From NCBI GenBank assembly GCA_030765065.1, contig CM060989.1, positions 36,199,501-36,263,500 on the forward strand: DNA of 64,000 bases, in the 5' to 3' direction. This DNA comes from Deroplatys truncata (taxonomy: Eukaryota > Arthropoda > Insecta > Mantodea > Mantidae). The translations under genes and the position numbers were made by a program. Below are positions 23,008 through 36,160 of the stretch, piece after piece. Under the pieces are notes generated by a model, which saw only the letters and a program-made list of their open reading frames with translations, was not told the DNA's origin and did no database searches. Position 1 is the first letter of the stretch. Each line of letters opens with the position of its first letter.

Positions 23008-23325
23008 AAATTCAAGATATAAATTGTTTTATTTAATGTTAATATAACATTTCAATCAAATTCGTTGGAGCATTTTTTGATAAAATAATGAAAATGGGAT
23101 TTCCTTGAATACTTTTGCCTGGTTTTGATTCACATAGTAAATGTGTTATTTATCTGACATATTTGGAATTAGCTGTTCACACACACAAACCCTTTTTTCC
23201 TAAACATTCTTTTGTCTTTAATTCAGGAAACCATAAAATGTGCGTTTTCGGTAAAACTGCAAAATGGAATTTTTGTATGGAACACAACACTTTTTTCCTA
23301 CCACAGTAAAGAGATAGAGTAAAAA
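23008..23325 (+). mobile_element. HEL-B copy 7 (5'-truncated)
   Basis: The 3' third of the family only: AAATTCAAGATATAAATTG, a short ACACACACAAAC tract, AATTTTTGTATGGAACACAA and the degenerate hairpin ending GAGATAGAGTAAAAA. It abuts the next HEL-B copy directly. Confidence 0.55.
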
Positions 23326-24956
23326 TCTGATGTTTGCATTCACATTACTTTCTCTATTCACTCTTCTACAAACTATTCTTACAAAAGCTTATTATTCTAT
23401 CTACGAGTACTTCTTGTTAATTGAAATAAACTCATTACATATTTACACATTTCGTTGTAGATATAAGAGGCGATAGTCAGATTTTTATTAATAACTGGAT
23501 TATTATGTGATGGCTTTGAAATTCCATTTGCCTTGCATGAGCACGAGAAAAAAATTCTGATGTGTTGCACTTTCTCTACCCTTGTACAAACTATTTTTAC
23601 AAACGCTTATTCTCCATATGCTTCATGTTAATCGATCGAGATAAACATTTGCAGAAACTATCTTATTGTTAATTTTCTTGTAGGGGAATATGGTAAGCTT
23701 TGGCAAATAGTCAAATCTTTTAAGAGCTGGTTGCTATGTGGAGCATTCCATTCTCTTTGCGTGTCCAAGACATAAAAAAACGAATAATGAATTCCCATTT
23801 GAGAAAAAGTATAATTATTGAAAAATTCAAACAAATAACAAGGAATATCTAGGAAACGGTTAACTCGACAAAAAAAATTGTGTTTTAACGAGCTCTACAT
23901 TTTTGTGTAGTAACATTTTGTCTATCGTTTACAGTTTACCAGTTATGTGAAAGTCATTTAAAATGAAGAGGACTTTTGGGGGCATTTACAGAAAATTCAA
24001 GATAAACATTTCGTTTGCCATGAAAATATCTTAAACATATAATATTTTAATCAAAATCGTTAGATACATTTTTGAGAAAACACAAGTTTTCGAAAAATGT
24101 TCCATGTAAAGGGTAGTCTGGGGTGGGGGATTCTCTTTAAAATCTTCCCGTCGCATCCTTTGAAGATACTAAACTCAAATACCAAGTTTGGTATTTATCC
24201 GACTTAAATGCTTTATTTGGATTCAGGGCACCTCAAAAATGTATTTCCGGTGAAATCTCGATATCGAATTTTTTAGTGGAATGCAACACTTTACCTACTT
24301 ACTATATGTAGTAGAAGAGGTAACAAATAGCCACTAACCACTTGAAAGGAGTTGTAAGTATTTGAAAATTCAGTCCAATAACAAAGAATATCTTGGAAAT
24401 GGTTAACCCATCAAAAATATTTATTTGACATAAATTGTTTACTTTAACGAGCTTTACATTTTTTGTGTAGTACGATTTTGTCTATGTCTTACGACTTATA
24501 AATTATATAAAAGTAATTCGGAATGAAGAGGATTTCACAGTCTATTCCCAGAAAATTCAAGATATACGTACATGTTATTTGTAATATATTAAACATGGTA
24601 TTTTAATCAAAATCGTTGAAGCATTTTTGAGAAAATAAAAAAACAACTAAAACATTCCCATATGGTTGTAGTGAGGGATTTTCTTGAAAATTTTAGTTTT
24701 GCATCCTTGCAAGATGCTGAACTTACGAGTAAATACCAAATTTAGTATTTAACCAACTTTTCGTTTTTGAGTTATGCTCTTCACAGACAGACAAACAGAG
24801 AGGCACACAAACACCGACCTTTTTCTAAAAATGATTTGTTTTTTACTTAGTGAGGCTCAAACTGTATTTTCTGTGAAATCTCGGTATCAAATTTTTGGGT
24901 GGAATGCAATACTTCCTCTACTTACTATAGGTAAACAGTGGAGAAAGTAAAAACGT
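23326..24956 (+). mobile_element. HEL-B copy 8, interrupted by HEL-A copy 5
   Basis: Two blocks, 23326-23550 and 24325-24956. The first stops at GAGCACGAGAAAAA; the second resumes CAAATAGCCACTAACCACTT, matching AGAAAAACGAATAGCGACTT of uninterrupted copies. It ends with the hairpin region CTTACTATAGGTAAACAGTG followed by GAGAAAGTAAAAA. Confidence 0.65.
23551..24324 (+). mobile_element. HEL-A copy 5, nested in HEL-B copy 8
   Basis: Starts TCTGATGTGTTGCACTTTCT and ends with the hairpin CTACTTACTATATGTAGTAG and AAGAGGTAA. The GT tract has been lost (GGTATTTATCCGACTTAAAT runs into the next block). The target was an A-run. Confidence 0.75.
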
Positions 24957-25480
24957 TCTTAGTTTGGTTGATGAATACTATTGTTATATACTGGTGTGAG
25001 GCCAAAGGTTTACAGCTAGATATTAAATTAAGAGGACCAGAATCTTAAACAACACATTCCAGAGTAGGCGTGGGATATTTATAACAAAATACACAGCATT
25101 TCACATTAATCACATTACCTGTGGTTTATTCAGTATAAACACGGTGCCCCTACATCATACACAAAAGATAAAAAGGAAGAGATTGAGGGGAGATGCTACA
25201 CATACGAGGCTACATTCACACGATTTCACATACAACCTTTCAGACTCAACGCTCGACCAAAAGTGACGCTCAACACACAAAGAAGTAACGCTCACTTCCC
25301 CCACTCCCTCCACCTCTGACTAGGATTGCCAGCCAGAAGGTGGCGAGTCGCCACGCCAGGCGAACTTCAAACCCAGAGCCAAAAGAATTACCCCAACAAT
25401 ACTGTCGCCAACGACACAATAATGTGTCTGGCGTGACAATACACACACATATACGCTACACTACTTCATGTTATTCTTTT

Positions 25481-25518
<38 letters not shown>

Positions 25519-25590
25519 GGTGAAGAGTATGGATATTCGCAGCATAGATTCTAGATGATATACTAAATGAAATATTATACTAGTGTTTTT
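24957..25590. other. No recognised gene; (GA)n at 25483-25515
   Basis: About 630 bp that includes a locally GC-richer stretch at 25240-25440 and a GA microsatellite. No coding or repeat identity was recognised. Confidence 0.5.
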
Positions 25591-26463
25591 GTTTTCTACA
25601 CTACTTACCTATAGAGCAGTAGAGGGAGTATTGTATTTCTCTTAAAAATTAGGTATCAATATTTCACTGGAAATATGTATTTTGAGGTCCCCCAAAAACA
25701 AACAGTTTTTTGTGGGAAAAGTACCTCACACATGCGTGTATGTGCGTGTGCGCGCGTGCGTGTGTGTGTTTGTGTTTCGTTTTAAGTTCAGCATCTTCTG
25801 AAAATGCGACACGAAAATTTTCAAGAAAATACTCCTTCCTCAAACTACCTTATGCAAGGAAAATGTTTCGTTAATTTTCATTTTCTCAAAAATTACTCTA
25901 ACGATTTTGATTTAAAAAAACACCATATATTTACGATATTTGCCCCCTAATCTTGAATTTTCGGAGAATGTCCTGTGAAGTTCTCTTCATTTTGAATGAT
26001 TTTTGCATAATTCTGTATGATACTAAGCCATAACAAATAGACAAAACCTCACTACATAGAAAACGTAGATCAGGTTAAAACACAATTTACGAGTTTGTCA
26101 AATTGTTTTATGATATTAACTACTTCTGAGATATTCATTGATCTGGGTTTGAAATTTGCAATACTTAAGATATTTTGAAGGGATTTGTCACTATTTTTTT
26201 GTTTCTCGTAATGCCATGCAAATAGTATGGAATTCCAAAGCCAGTACAAACCCACTCATCTTTAAATGTTTGACTATCACTTTAGCTTTTTGTATATTCT
26301 CTTTGTAGCTACAACGTAATGTGTACCTATGCAGCCATTTCTGCAAAGTTTATCTTCATTAGCATGAAATACACAGAAAAATAACCTTTTGTTAACAATG
26401 TTTGTAGAAGAGATAAAAAATAAACAAAGTGGGTAGAGAAAGTCATCTAAATGTAACTCATCA
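25591..26463 (-). mobile_element. HEL-B copy 9
   Basis: The hairpin region is at left (TACACTACTTACCTATAGAG), with a GTGTATGTGCGTGTGCGCGC tract at about 25735-25770. The 5' end is at right (GGTAGAGAAAGTCATCTAAA). Confidence 0.65.
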
Positions 26464-27375
26464 TCATCACCAAGTCTAAACATTAGTTTTACATTTCCTC
26501 ATTCCAATTATTTCTTAATTAATTAGCATGCAGTAAAATCTACTACAGACTAATTCGATACCATACTTCTGCCTGTTCGCTATTGAATAATTTTGCACAC
26601 AAACCTTCCTGCGCGACCAGGACAAATGGTTGGTACACTGCCAGCGTTTACTCGAAAATTAATTTCTATACCTCGTAACTGACTTGATATCTGTCTTTCT
26701 CAGCAGCGGGTGTGGCACGTGCTCTGCGTTATTTAACACTTTTTGTTCTTTGCGACGAGTTCTATTGGTGGTTTAAAGGTGGTCAAATCCCTTCTATATT
26801 ATATATATAGTGTGTATATGTATATTCTATAATATATTCTATATTATTATTAATGCTTAACACAGTTTGTATTTTAAGGTAAATAATTATAATTTGGGTT
26901 TATTAAAATATAATTATTAGTTAAATTTCTTATCATAGCAAAAGTATTCAAAATAGGACCACAAAGTAAACTCTCTAAGAATGAAGACATTGTAAAAATT
27001 AAACTCATAGAGAGATTCATTGATGGAGAGAGTCGTTGTTGGTTGTTAACTCTGCCCAGCACTTTGGAGCACAGTAGATGTCCAATTCCATTCTTTATAT
27101 TTTGTATTGATTTAAAATTTAAATTTTGATTTAAAATTTCAAGCTGTTAAATATTTTAAATGACCATACTACGTAATTTGTTTCTTTCACTAGATGCCTC
27201 TTTTATGCTGTGCTTTTCCAGAAAAGCCTCCAATTTAGAGTTCTCAGTTTTATTTAAGGTTATTAGGCATACAGTAAAAATCATCTGAGCCCATAAATGG
27301 CTAAAATTCACTGAGTGCATCTGGTGGCTTTTTCGTGAGCACAAAACATGTCTATTTGGACTTAGAGAAAAAAAA
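26464..27375. other. No recognised feature
   Basis: 0.9 kb of AT-rich sequence with an AT-alternating stretch near 26797-26850. No gene recognised. Confidence 0.45.
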
Positions 27376-28388
27376 TCTGATGTGTTACACTCACATGACT
27401 TTCTCTACTCTTGTACAAACTATTTTTACAAACGCTTATTCTCCATATGCTTCATCTTAATCGAGATATCGAGATGTTAATCTTATTGCTAATTTTCTTG
27501 TAGATGCAAGGGGAATTGGTAGGCTTTAAGCTATAGTCAAATATTTTAAGAGCTGGTTGCTATGTGCAGTATTCCATTCTCTTTCCATTACCAGGACCAA
27601 AAAAAATATTTGACTTTCGCTTAAGGCGTACTATGTTCCCCTTGTTTTGTATTTGCAAGGGCAATATAGAAATACAGTAGCCTTTAAGCATAGACATATC
27701 TCTTAATAGCTGGTTGCTAGGTGCAACACCATTCTCTTTGCCACAGATTAATACTCTTTGCATATCCAAGACAAAAAATATGAATAACGAATTCCCATTT
27801 GAGAAAATTATTGAAAATTTAAGGGAATAACAAGCAATATCTCGAAAAGGTTCACTCAACAAAAAAATGTATATGACATAAAGTGTGTATTTTAACGCGA
27901 TCTACATCTTTTGTGCAGTAAAATTTTGTCTATCTCTTATGGTTTACCAGTTATGTAAAAGTCGTTCACAATGAAGAATACTTTTGGAGGCATTCCCAGA
28001 AAATTCAAGATATACGTTTTATTTGTCATGAAAATATCTTAAACACATATATTTTAATCAAAACGTTAGAGCCATTTTTGAGAAAATTAATTTTTTCGAA
28101 AAATGTTCAATGTAAAGGGTAATCTGGGGTGAGGGGATTTTCTTGAAAACCTTTGTGTCGCATCTTTGGAAGATACTAAACCTAAATACCAAGTTTGGTG
28201 TTTATCCGACTGTTCGTTTCTGAGTTATGCTGTTCACAGACACACACACACGGACATGTTTCCAAAAATGCTTTTTTTTTGGATTCAGGGGGTCTCAAAA
28301 CATAATTTCCGGTGAAATCTCGGTATCGAATTTTTGAGGGAATACAATACTTCCCCTACTTACTATACGTAGTAGAGAAAGTAAAAAA
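27376..28388 (+). mobile_element. HEL-A copy 6, full length
   Basis: Starts TCTGATGTGTTACACTCACA and ACTTTCTCTAC, carries both internal ~130-bp units (about 27495-27580 and 27615-27775), an ACAGACACACACACACGGAC tract at about 28239, and ends in the hairpin CTACTTACTATACGTAGTAG then AGAAAGTAAAAA. Confidence 0.8.
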
Positions 28389-28721
28389 CAGCTGTCAATT
28401 ACAGCAATACTAATATCTAAAGGACTTATGTACTTCTCATGAATTCATGATCAAAAATCAAGCAATGAGGTACTCAAATATGGGAAAATCTCGCAAATTG
28501 GAACAAAATCGACTCGGTGGATTTATCTTGTATGCCCATTATTTACTACAACTAAGGCATTACAAAGTTTTTCAGTAAACAGCATTTGTTGTTCAGAAGT
28601 CTCTGATCTGTGCTTGTGTGTGTCTCTCTCTTTCCACTTTTGCAATGTTGGATCTCTTTTGTGTTGCAGTTGAAAGTTTGTTTGCAGATATCGGCATTAA
28701 AAATAAGTGATGACGATGATG

Positions 28722-28783
<62 letters not shown>
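28722..28783. repeat. (TAA)n microsatellite
   Basis: About 20 TAA units. It gives artificial poly-Asn and poly-Leu frames. Confidence 0.97.
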
Positions 28784-29730
28784 TGTTCAGGCATGCCTTC
28801 TAAATGTGGCCCAATTTCATCAACAGATTTTCTGAATGTACTTGTTTGTCAATTGCGTTACGATCCCCCCTCCCCTAATCAAGATCGTCCCGCAAAATAT
28901 TAGCTCCCGGATTAATACAACAGGAAAGGCTGTCTGAATTTTCAGCTTCTACTTTAACATAATTGAGGAGTGAATGTAGTTCACAGAATAAAACAGACTA
29001 GCTTCACTGAGAGGTATCCTTTTACTCCATTGATCCATTTGTTTGCTTGCAATGATACGTCGAGCTCTTTATTTCAGTATTTGACAGCACAACTTTAAAA
29101 GACACTGTCTCTAAAACTGCTTTTTAAAAGTGGCATATTCTCATGTGTTGATCAGGCTACAACTTTATTCATGATTTGAAAGATAGGATCTCCAGTTTCG
29201 TTTTCCATAGTAACCAGTTCACCTTTACTGTATACATTTATTACATCAAAAATTCAAGGAAAATTAAACATAATTTGTAAACATTCCTCTAGAGAGTGAA
29301 GCATTACGTATTCTTCTCAGATAAATTTCCTGTAGTGAAGTACAGTTTTAAACGGAATATAGACAGTCGCAGTCTGCGGTCCCAGTAGATGCACAGACTG
29401 AAGCTGGCGCTCTCTGTTGGTTAAATTTTTCGCTTATTCCTCTCCAATCTCTGAACAGCCATCTGCTGTGTCGGCAAACTAGTTCGCTGCAATGCGCGCG
29501 CCGTAGGGTTGTCAGCAAGTCGTCCAAAATAGCAAGGACATATTAGATTGTGTAAATGTGGTGCTTGATGTACTTTAATGACATTTTAACATTAAAATTT
29601 ACAAAACATATTTGGTATGTTAATACCCACACATTCGAAAAGAAATTACTGAAATTAGTGGCTCTCTTAATCCTTACATTCCCAAAAATGAGAGAGGGGG
29701 GAAATAAACGTGCTTTTGTTAATTCATACA
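28784..29730. other. No recognised feature
   Basis: About 0.95 kb. The part at 29340-29530 is GC-richer with CpGs, but no exon or promoter motif could be assigned. Confidence 0.4.
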
Positions 29731-30541
29731 TTTTTACTTTCTCTATTTCATACCTATAGTGAGTAGATGAAGTATTACATTCCACCCCAAAATTGGATAC
29801 GAGATTTCAATACACGTTTTGAGGCTCTGGAATGCAAAAAACATATTTTTAGAAAAAGGACCGTGCGCGTGAGTATGTATGTGTGAACAGAGCATAATTC
29901 AAACACGAAGATTTTGATAAATATAAATTTGATATTCAAGTTCAGCATCTTCTATGGATTACGCCACGAAGACTTTCAAGAAAATCCTCCCGCCCCAAAC
30001 TACCTTTACACTTAAAAGTTTTCGTTATTTTATTTTTTAATTTCTCAAAAATAACTAACGATTTGGATTAAAATGCAGTAGGTTTCAGATATTTTAAAAA
30101 CAAATAAAATATTTATCTTGAATTTTCTGCAAATAGCATTCTGAATGTTTTGTATAGTTGATAAACTGTAAGCAATGGACAAAATCTTACTAAAAAAAAT
30201 TACACCTGTTGAAGCAGACAATTTATGTTTTTTTTTTTTCATAACCAATTCCAAGATATCCTTTTTATTGCTTTGAATTTTTCAATAGTGGTAACTCGCT
30301 ATTCATTTTTTATGGTCATTCAAAGAGCATGGAATTTCAAAGCCATCATATAGCGGTCCGCTTTTTAAACATCTGACTATCGCTGAGGCATACTGTATTC
30401 TTATTATATCTACAACGAATGCGTACGTGTATAATGAAAGTTTATCTTGGTTAACAAGAAATAAATACACAGAATAAGCTTTTGTAAGAATAGTTTGTAG
30501 AAGAGTGAGTAGAGTATATCATATGAATGCAACACAAGATT
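29731..30541 (-). mobile_element. HEL-B copy 10
   Basis: The hairpin end is at left (ACTTTCTCTATTTCATACCT...GTGAGTAGATGAAG), with a weak GT tract (GTGAGTATGTATGTGTGAAC). The 5' end is at right (GTAGAGTATATCATATGAAT, then GCAACACAAGA). Confidence 0.65.
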
Positions 30542-31000
30542 TTTACAGAAGCGTTGTTACAACCAGTGGTATAAAACGACTGGCGATGTTTAATGGTATG
30601 GTACACAACTGTTAATTCTACTGCAATAACTTTGTCTTATTCTACTAATAAAATCAATTTAGAACTGTAGGTAGTTTTTTGGTATGACCTATAAGATGGC
30701 ATCTGTTTTTTTTTCTTCTTTCTTTCTTTCTTTCTTTCTTTTTTGGGGGGTGCTAGCCTAGCGAGCGTTTTTCTCAAGCGATTGCAACTAAACTTTTTTA
30801 AAATTCTGCTCTTGGTGATCAACCATTATGATTATCTACTCATAAAACTATTGTACCTGAATTATTACATTTGTTTTATCTAATAATTCTGTACATTCAT
30901 TCTGTTATGTATTTTGTTCATGTACACTTGTATTGGCTGTATAATTTGCAAACAAATGCCAAATAAATAATGGAAAAAGGAAGGAAAAAAACATTTGCGT
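30542..31000. other. Unassigned; TTTC-rich tract and LINE-like tail
   Basis: Contains a (TTTC)n tract at about 30713-30743 and, near 30958, AAATGCCAAATAAATAATGG, which resembles the A-rich end of a LINE 3' UTR. No coding part is present. Confidence 0.4.
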
Positions 31001-31301
31001 GAGCCGGGGTTGCCGGCACATATTCTGTATTACTTCTTTGTATTGCTAGAGGGTAGCACTGAATAGTGACCTCTCTGACTTAGTGTTAACCACTACTACT
31101 AGAGGGCAAGATATTCTACGAAAACACAGCTGGAACACGTTGTTTGAAAGCCAGGTTTCATTCACAGGGCTGGTGCATTGCCCCCGCAAACAGCTGTGAC
31201 AACAGACTTCTTTGTGTAAACATAAAAATTGTAAACAGTGAGATACGTTCTGTTATTTTCACATTACATGGAAGTGTAACATTCCAAAGAGACAAAAATC
31301 A
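31001..31301 (+). promoter_or_regulatory. Candidate promoter and non-coding first exon of the kelch-like gene
   Basis: The coding exon at 31654 has its own acceptor (tttctag), so a 5' UTR exon should lie upstream. A consensus-like donor GTAAGT occurs at 31302, which would give a 352-bp intron. The sequence before it is not a recognised repeat. Transcription start and left limit are unknown; this is inference. Confidence 0.35.
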
Positions 31302-31662
31302 GTAAGTTTTAATTCTATAGCCTTTCATTCCTTTTTAACAAGAAATATAGCGTCAGTAATGATAGAAACAAGATAAAACAGGTATCGTTAGGTGCAATTG
31401 TTATGACATTGTGCTTCAAATACGTTTTCCATAACATTTGTATGTATATGTATGTTGCATCGAAGCTAGTATATCGTGAAAGACAATACTAGATTGAAAG
31501 TTTGATTAAATAATTACAAAATGTGCCGTATACGACTTTTAGTTCTTACGTTTTTACTTTATGTATGAAACTGAATATTTTTTCTAATGTTTTTTTTCTT
31601 TTAGAGATTTAAACATTTTAATAGTAGGTTATGTATGTTTTAAATATTTCTAGGAATAAATA

Positions 31663-31721
31663 ATGGCCAACCGCAGCAGAGAGCGAACAGAGAGGAGCTC
31701 TTCAGAAGAGCAGTGTGACAG
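31663..31721 (+). CDS. KLHL5: Kelch-like protein (KLHL1/4/5 group), first coding exon
   Basis: The exon runs 31654-31721 with ATG at 31663. The acceptor is tttctag and the donor is AG|GTGAGA at 31722. An in-frame TAA lies one codon before the codon preceding the ATG, and the start has A at -3 and G at +4, so this is a convincing initiator. It encodes 19 residues plus two bases: a short basic then acidic Ser-rich stretch beginning MANRSRERTER. The leftover phase fits exactly with the exon at 50403, and the reading frame continues through the split Ser codon. The low-complexity N-terminus is typical of the variable region ahead of the BTB domain in this group. A 59-nt exon alone would be weak evidence; the phase match and upstream stop raise it. 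Confidence 0.7.
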
Positions 31722-32834
31722 GTGAGATCATATGTAGTAGCAAAATGCACTTTAACTTATTGCACAATAGATAACAACAGCAGTTTTATTTTTATAAATT
31801 ATACTTATGTTTTAGGATGTAATAGTAGGTACAGAAACTATTTGGAAAGTCCTGGCTTTTCTAAGCTTGTTTTGTATTGCCTAACAAGATCCAGGTAAAG
31901 AAAGTGATTCATCAACTGATTGTAAACGGTTGTCAACAGTAATTATGCTGTATGACAAATGCACACAGTTTTAAACAAAAAACCTCCATCCGTTACAGAT
32001 GTAATGGACAAAAGTTTAAATTCTGTTAGTTCAAACTGCCTCAGCTATGTAAAACACAAAATACATGGCCTTAACACTAGGAGTACCAGGAGTTTTGTAC
32101 TACCTAAAAGACTAGCACCACTCTGTTTGACCGGTACACCATTCCTAGTTAATTTTCTAATTTTTCAGGTTATATTAAACTTTAACCTTCATTTTAGAGT
32201 TAAGCATTGCTTTTTAATGTTTTTATGTTAATAAATCATAAATATTATTCTGGAATAAATTGGAAAATTTAATTTTATCAGAAATACTATCACAAATGTA
32301 ATAGATTTATTTTCATCAAGAATACTACCATAAATTATGATCCTTCACTGTTCATACCATTAATTACATCTTTATCTTTAATCATAGTTTTACAGTTAAC
32401 AATTGGTTTTTTAATTGTTTTTACTCTCACTGTCATATTTATCCTGTTGTATAGGGATGTAATTACTATAACCGTTCTCACTCTCAATTTCAAGCTCATC
32501 TTCTTCACATAAATTGAGAGAATCTTCCCCTCTGATTCAATGTCAGGCAACAGTTTGAAATATGACAATATTTTGTCATCTTTCAGATGCCTCCATGCTA
32601 TGTTAGTACAGGTAAAAATGCAATATCATAAACTAATGTGGTATGAGTTTTCAGCCTTTACACATGTTACAGAAACATAAGTGATAAGTAACACTAAATT
32701 TTTATTTGTAGAACAACAATGAAAATATTAGTTTTAATACTGTGGAAGCAGGAAAGAGAAAATATATTGCTGGTCAAAGCGATTGGCTCTGGTCCTAAAA
32801 GGTAGCAGTGTAAAATTTAGATTTATAATTATAT

Positions 32835-33232
32835 AACATTGTCCTCCACTCATTGGATTGTTATTTCAATTCCAGCACAAAGTCCCTAATCCACATTTCA
32901 TCAATAGCAACAATATGATGCAAGAATGCTTGATCTTCAATGTTGAATCTTTCTTTTAGCAAGGTTGCAATGTCCAGGCGTTTCTGCTCCCATTCAGCAG
33001 TCAAGCAGTGAGGAACTCATCACGCAGAAATTTTTCTCTTCTGTAAATCAGTTCAAATTAGTTCAAATACAGAATACTGACATTGCTGGAACTTCCATGC
33101 CTTAAAAAGTTCTTCACATGTTGCATGATGATCTTTTTCAAGACCTTCTGCCACAAGCTTCACACTTCTTTTATCTGTTGATGTTCTCGGCCTTCCTGGT
33201 CTTGGGTCATTGTCTATGTTCACACAACCACC
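32835..33232 (-). pseudogene. Mariner transposase pseudogene fragment
   Basis: The minus strand reads NIDNDPRPGRPRTSTDKRSV then KLVAEGLEKDHHATCEELF, followed after a gap by DLQKRKISA, two in-frame TGA codons, VPHCLTAEWEQKRLDIATLL and later FLHHIVAIDEMWIRDF. These are the HTH linker and the catalytic start of a mariner (DD34D-type) transposase; the first catalytic Asp (IDE) is kept, with Met in place of the usual Thr. The two TGA codons replace the usual Arg-Trp, consistent with CpG decay plus a Trp nonsense change. A further stop and missing C-terminus make it dead. Confidence 0.8.
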
Positions 33233-33933
33233 AAGAAAATTATTAGCCCAACAAGAAACTATATAGCATAAAATGACCTAATAAATGTGCATTTTTATAA
33301 TCTAGGATCAAGGATCCATGTTCTTGTTTGAAGAATCTGAAAAGAACATTAAGAAAATTGTTTTTGAAGTAGGTCTTGCAAAACTATAGCATTAACTCTC
33401 TTAGTTCTCAGATTATACAAAATTCATAGTAACCCGACTGTATGCACTCATTAACACAAAAAAGGGAAAACTGACCTGTCTCATTCCTAGTTTGGGATAT
33501 GAATTCTTACTGTAGTGATACCTACTTCCCTGTCAAAAGCACCCCTCCACCAACAAACAACCCTTTCCAGATAAACCATTAAATAGAAATGTGATTTTCA
33601 TTTTCCTCCAAGAATGTGAGTAAAGGATGTACAAAGTTACTCTTATTTCCCAGTTGAATAGTGAAATTTCTGCTGTTTACTCAATGTAAATGCAAGAAAA
33701 TGAGTAAATAAAGATGAAAGGGCAAGAAATTTTTTTAAAAAATTTCTAAAAATAAAAGATAGCATAAAATGACCTAATAAATGTGCATTTTTATAATCTA
33801 GGATCGAGGATTTGTATACACATTAGCAATGCTTATGATGTAACAGTTAAAAGGCAACATGTCATCAAAATCCACCCCTGCTCATAAGTAATTTTCAGGA
33901 TAATTAACTTTTAAGAGATTGAATATAGAATAA

Positions 33934-34310
33934 GGGGCGGCGCCGTGTCCGAGTGATTAGACTGCTGGGCTCTCACCGAGGGGCCCGGTTTCAATCCCAG
34001 GGACCTGCATGTGGGATTTGTGGTCGACAAAGCGGTGTCTGGGCAGGTTTTCTCCGGGTTCTCCAGTTTCCCCCGCCATTCATTCCACCAACTGCTCCAT
34101 CATCACCTTTCCTTTCATCCATTTCACCATCATTTCATTTCATCTACTTCCTTCCTCCCATACCAGGCATCGGGCTGATCACCCATCCTGGTTATTCTGT
34201 CTGATCCATGAGTGTCTGCTCCTCGATGGGCCTCTGACCCCAGGCACCCGCCTGTAAGTCCTGGGCGTTGTAAGTCCTACATAAGAGGAGGTTAAACATA
34301 GAAAGAAGAA
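33934..34310 (+). mobile_element. SINE S2 with perfect 13-bp target duplication
   Basis: The head GGCGGCGCCGTGTCCGAGTG is Ser/Leu tRNA-like; the B-box region is GGTTTCAATCCCAGGGACC. The body is CT-rich, and the 3' tail ends AAACATAGAAAGAAGAA. It is bounded by GAATATAGAATAA at 33921-33933 and 34311-34323. Confidence 0.9.
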
Positions 34311-35237
34311 GAATATAGAATAAAATAGAGTTTGAGTGCCACACTCATGATAAAAATCATAAAAAGTTTATTTTTTGACCAAATTAGTGGCTAAACCCAT
34401 GCTTTCTATTTTTTACTAATTAGGACTTTCTTTGATAGTATCTACAAGCAGAACCCATAGCTCTGCTTGTTTTATTGCTTGAATAAAAGTGAGCAAATTT
34501 CTAGAGTAGTTATTCAGGAACAGTGGAGCAGAGCTTCATATGAATGAGAAGTTACTCCATTTCGTATGAATAAAAGTTGCAAGCAATCAACGCCTAGCTT
34601 GCTCCGCGATCTTGAGCGATTAACCTGGCCACTCACATATGACTTCATAATCTAATGTCTTCCAACTTGAAATGTGTAAACCACAGTTATTACCCATAAA
34701 CACGACAGGAGCTTTGCTGCCATATGCACGAATCGTGTACAGATCCAGGCCAAGACACATCTACACATGTAGCTTGAACATTGATACTTGCCACCCCTTT
34801 TGTATTAATATATTCATCTCCATGCTTGCTAGGATTTTGTATTAACTTATATGTACAATCTACAGATCCAATAGCAGCAGGAAATCTGTACTTTTATTAC
34901 CTTTCTCAGCTTCAAGAGTATCAGCACTAATGGGAAATTGCATCTATAGGTTTGTCTTTGTTAACATGGCATTCATTAACTCCGTAAATACTAGATGCTC
35001 TGATCCACTCCTATGTTTTCCCCGTCTCTGCATTGAAAACCTGCACCACCTACAAAATGCAGAAATATTTGCATTTTTTCTTCGTATAGAGCTCTGCCCC
35101 ATCTTTCATTGGAGTCTTCCAAAAAATGCTGGGCTAGCCATGGAACATTCTACGATCAAACCAATAAAGCTCTTTATAGTTAACAAAACTAGGTTCTCTC
35201 AGGAGTTTGTAGACTTTTCTAGGCTATACCATAAACA

Positions 35238-36160
35238 TTGAGGCAGTGTTTTTAACACTTAAATGATTTCAGACTAATTATATAATATGTAAATTCAATA
35301 ACAGCCCGTCTTGAAGCAATATGTGTATGTAATAATTTGTAAAATGTATATAACAGTCATTGCATATGCTTGTATTATTGTATCCATGTGTAATAATGTT
35401 ACGTGAATATATTACGTAATTAATAATGTAGGAGCTGTGAGAATATTAGGTTAAAAGTTGCTAACAATGAGGTAACCTTGAGGCAATAATGAATTAGAAA
35501 GTTTAAAAGTTACTTGTGATTCTTGGAAGCAATAATGTAATTTTAGTGACAGTGTAAAAATAGCCAATCAACAACCAGAAAAAGCTTTAGTTAAATGAAG
35601 GTATTCTATTGGATTAGGAATAGCCAATCAGAGACTTGAAATATAGAAATTTACAAGTTTAGGCGGTTGAAATCAGTTCAGTTGGTTGCAAACAGCGTTA
35701 CTAACCAGACGCAAAAAGTGTCCTCAAGAAATATATGTATTCGTGTGAGACGAAAATAGTTTTACATGTTAAAAAGTGCAAGTAATTAATTAAAGAATCT
35801 CACAGCTCTCTATATCAGTGAAGTGTTATTTAAATCGTATCAAGTATTAATAAAAGCAGTGAAGTAAAATTATAATCTGTGTAAGCCTACATTCTTAGTC
35901 ATACCACAACCCTGCTAAGACATCCATGTCTCTAATAATAATACTGATGGAGCCAAGGCAAACATCAATATATAACATTTAAAGAAACAGTTAAATTACG
36001 AAGGTAATATTTTTTTTTTAAACTTGCGTCAAAAGCCACCGGAAAGAACATTTTTGGGGCAAAGGCTACCGGAAAGCGGGTACCATGTGTGCGGTTGCAA
36101 CTACTTCAAGTTCGGCTCCCCAACAGTTCAAATACGATACAACTCCTTCTAAAATACTCC
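35238..36160 (+). repeat. Family C repeat, copy 3
   Basis: Starts TTGAGGCAGTGTTTTTAACA and shares the CCAAT, GTTCAGTTGGTTGCA and AGAATCTCACAGCTCTC blocks with the other copies. The right part (from about 36020) differs (GCCACCGGAAAG repeated), so the 3' border is uncertain. Confidence 0.65.

Noticed and set aside
28552-28903. Poly-Asn and poly-Leu frames
   Set aside because: Translations of the (TAA)n microsatellite.
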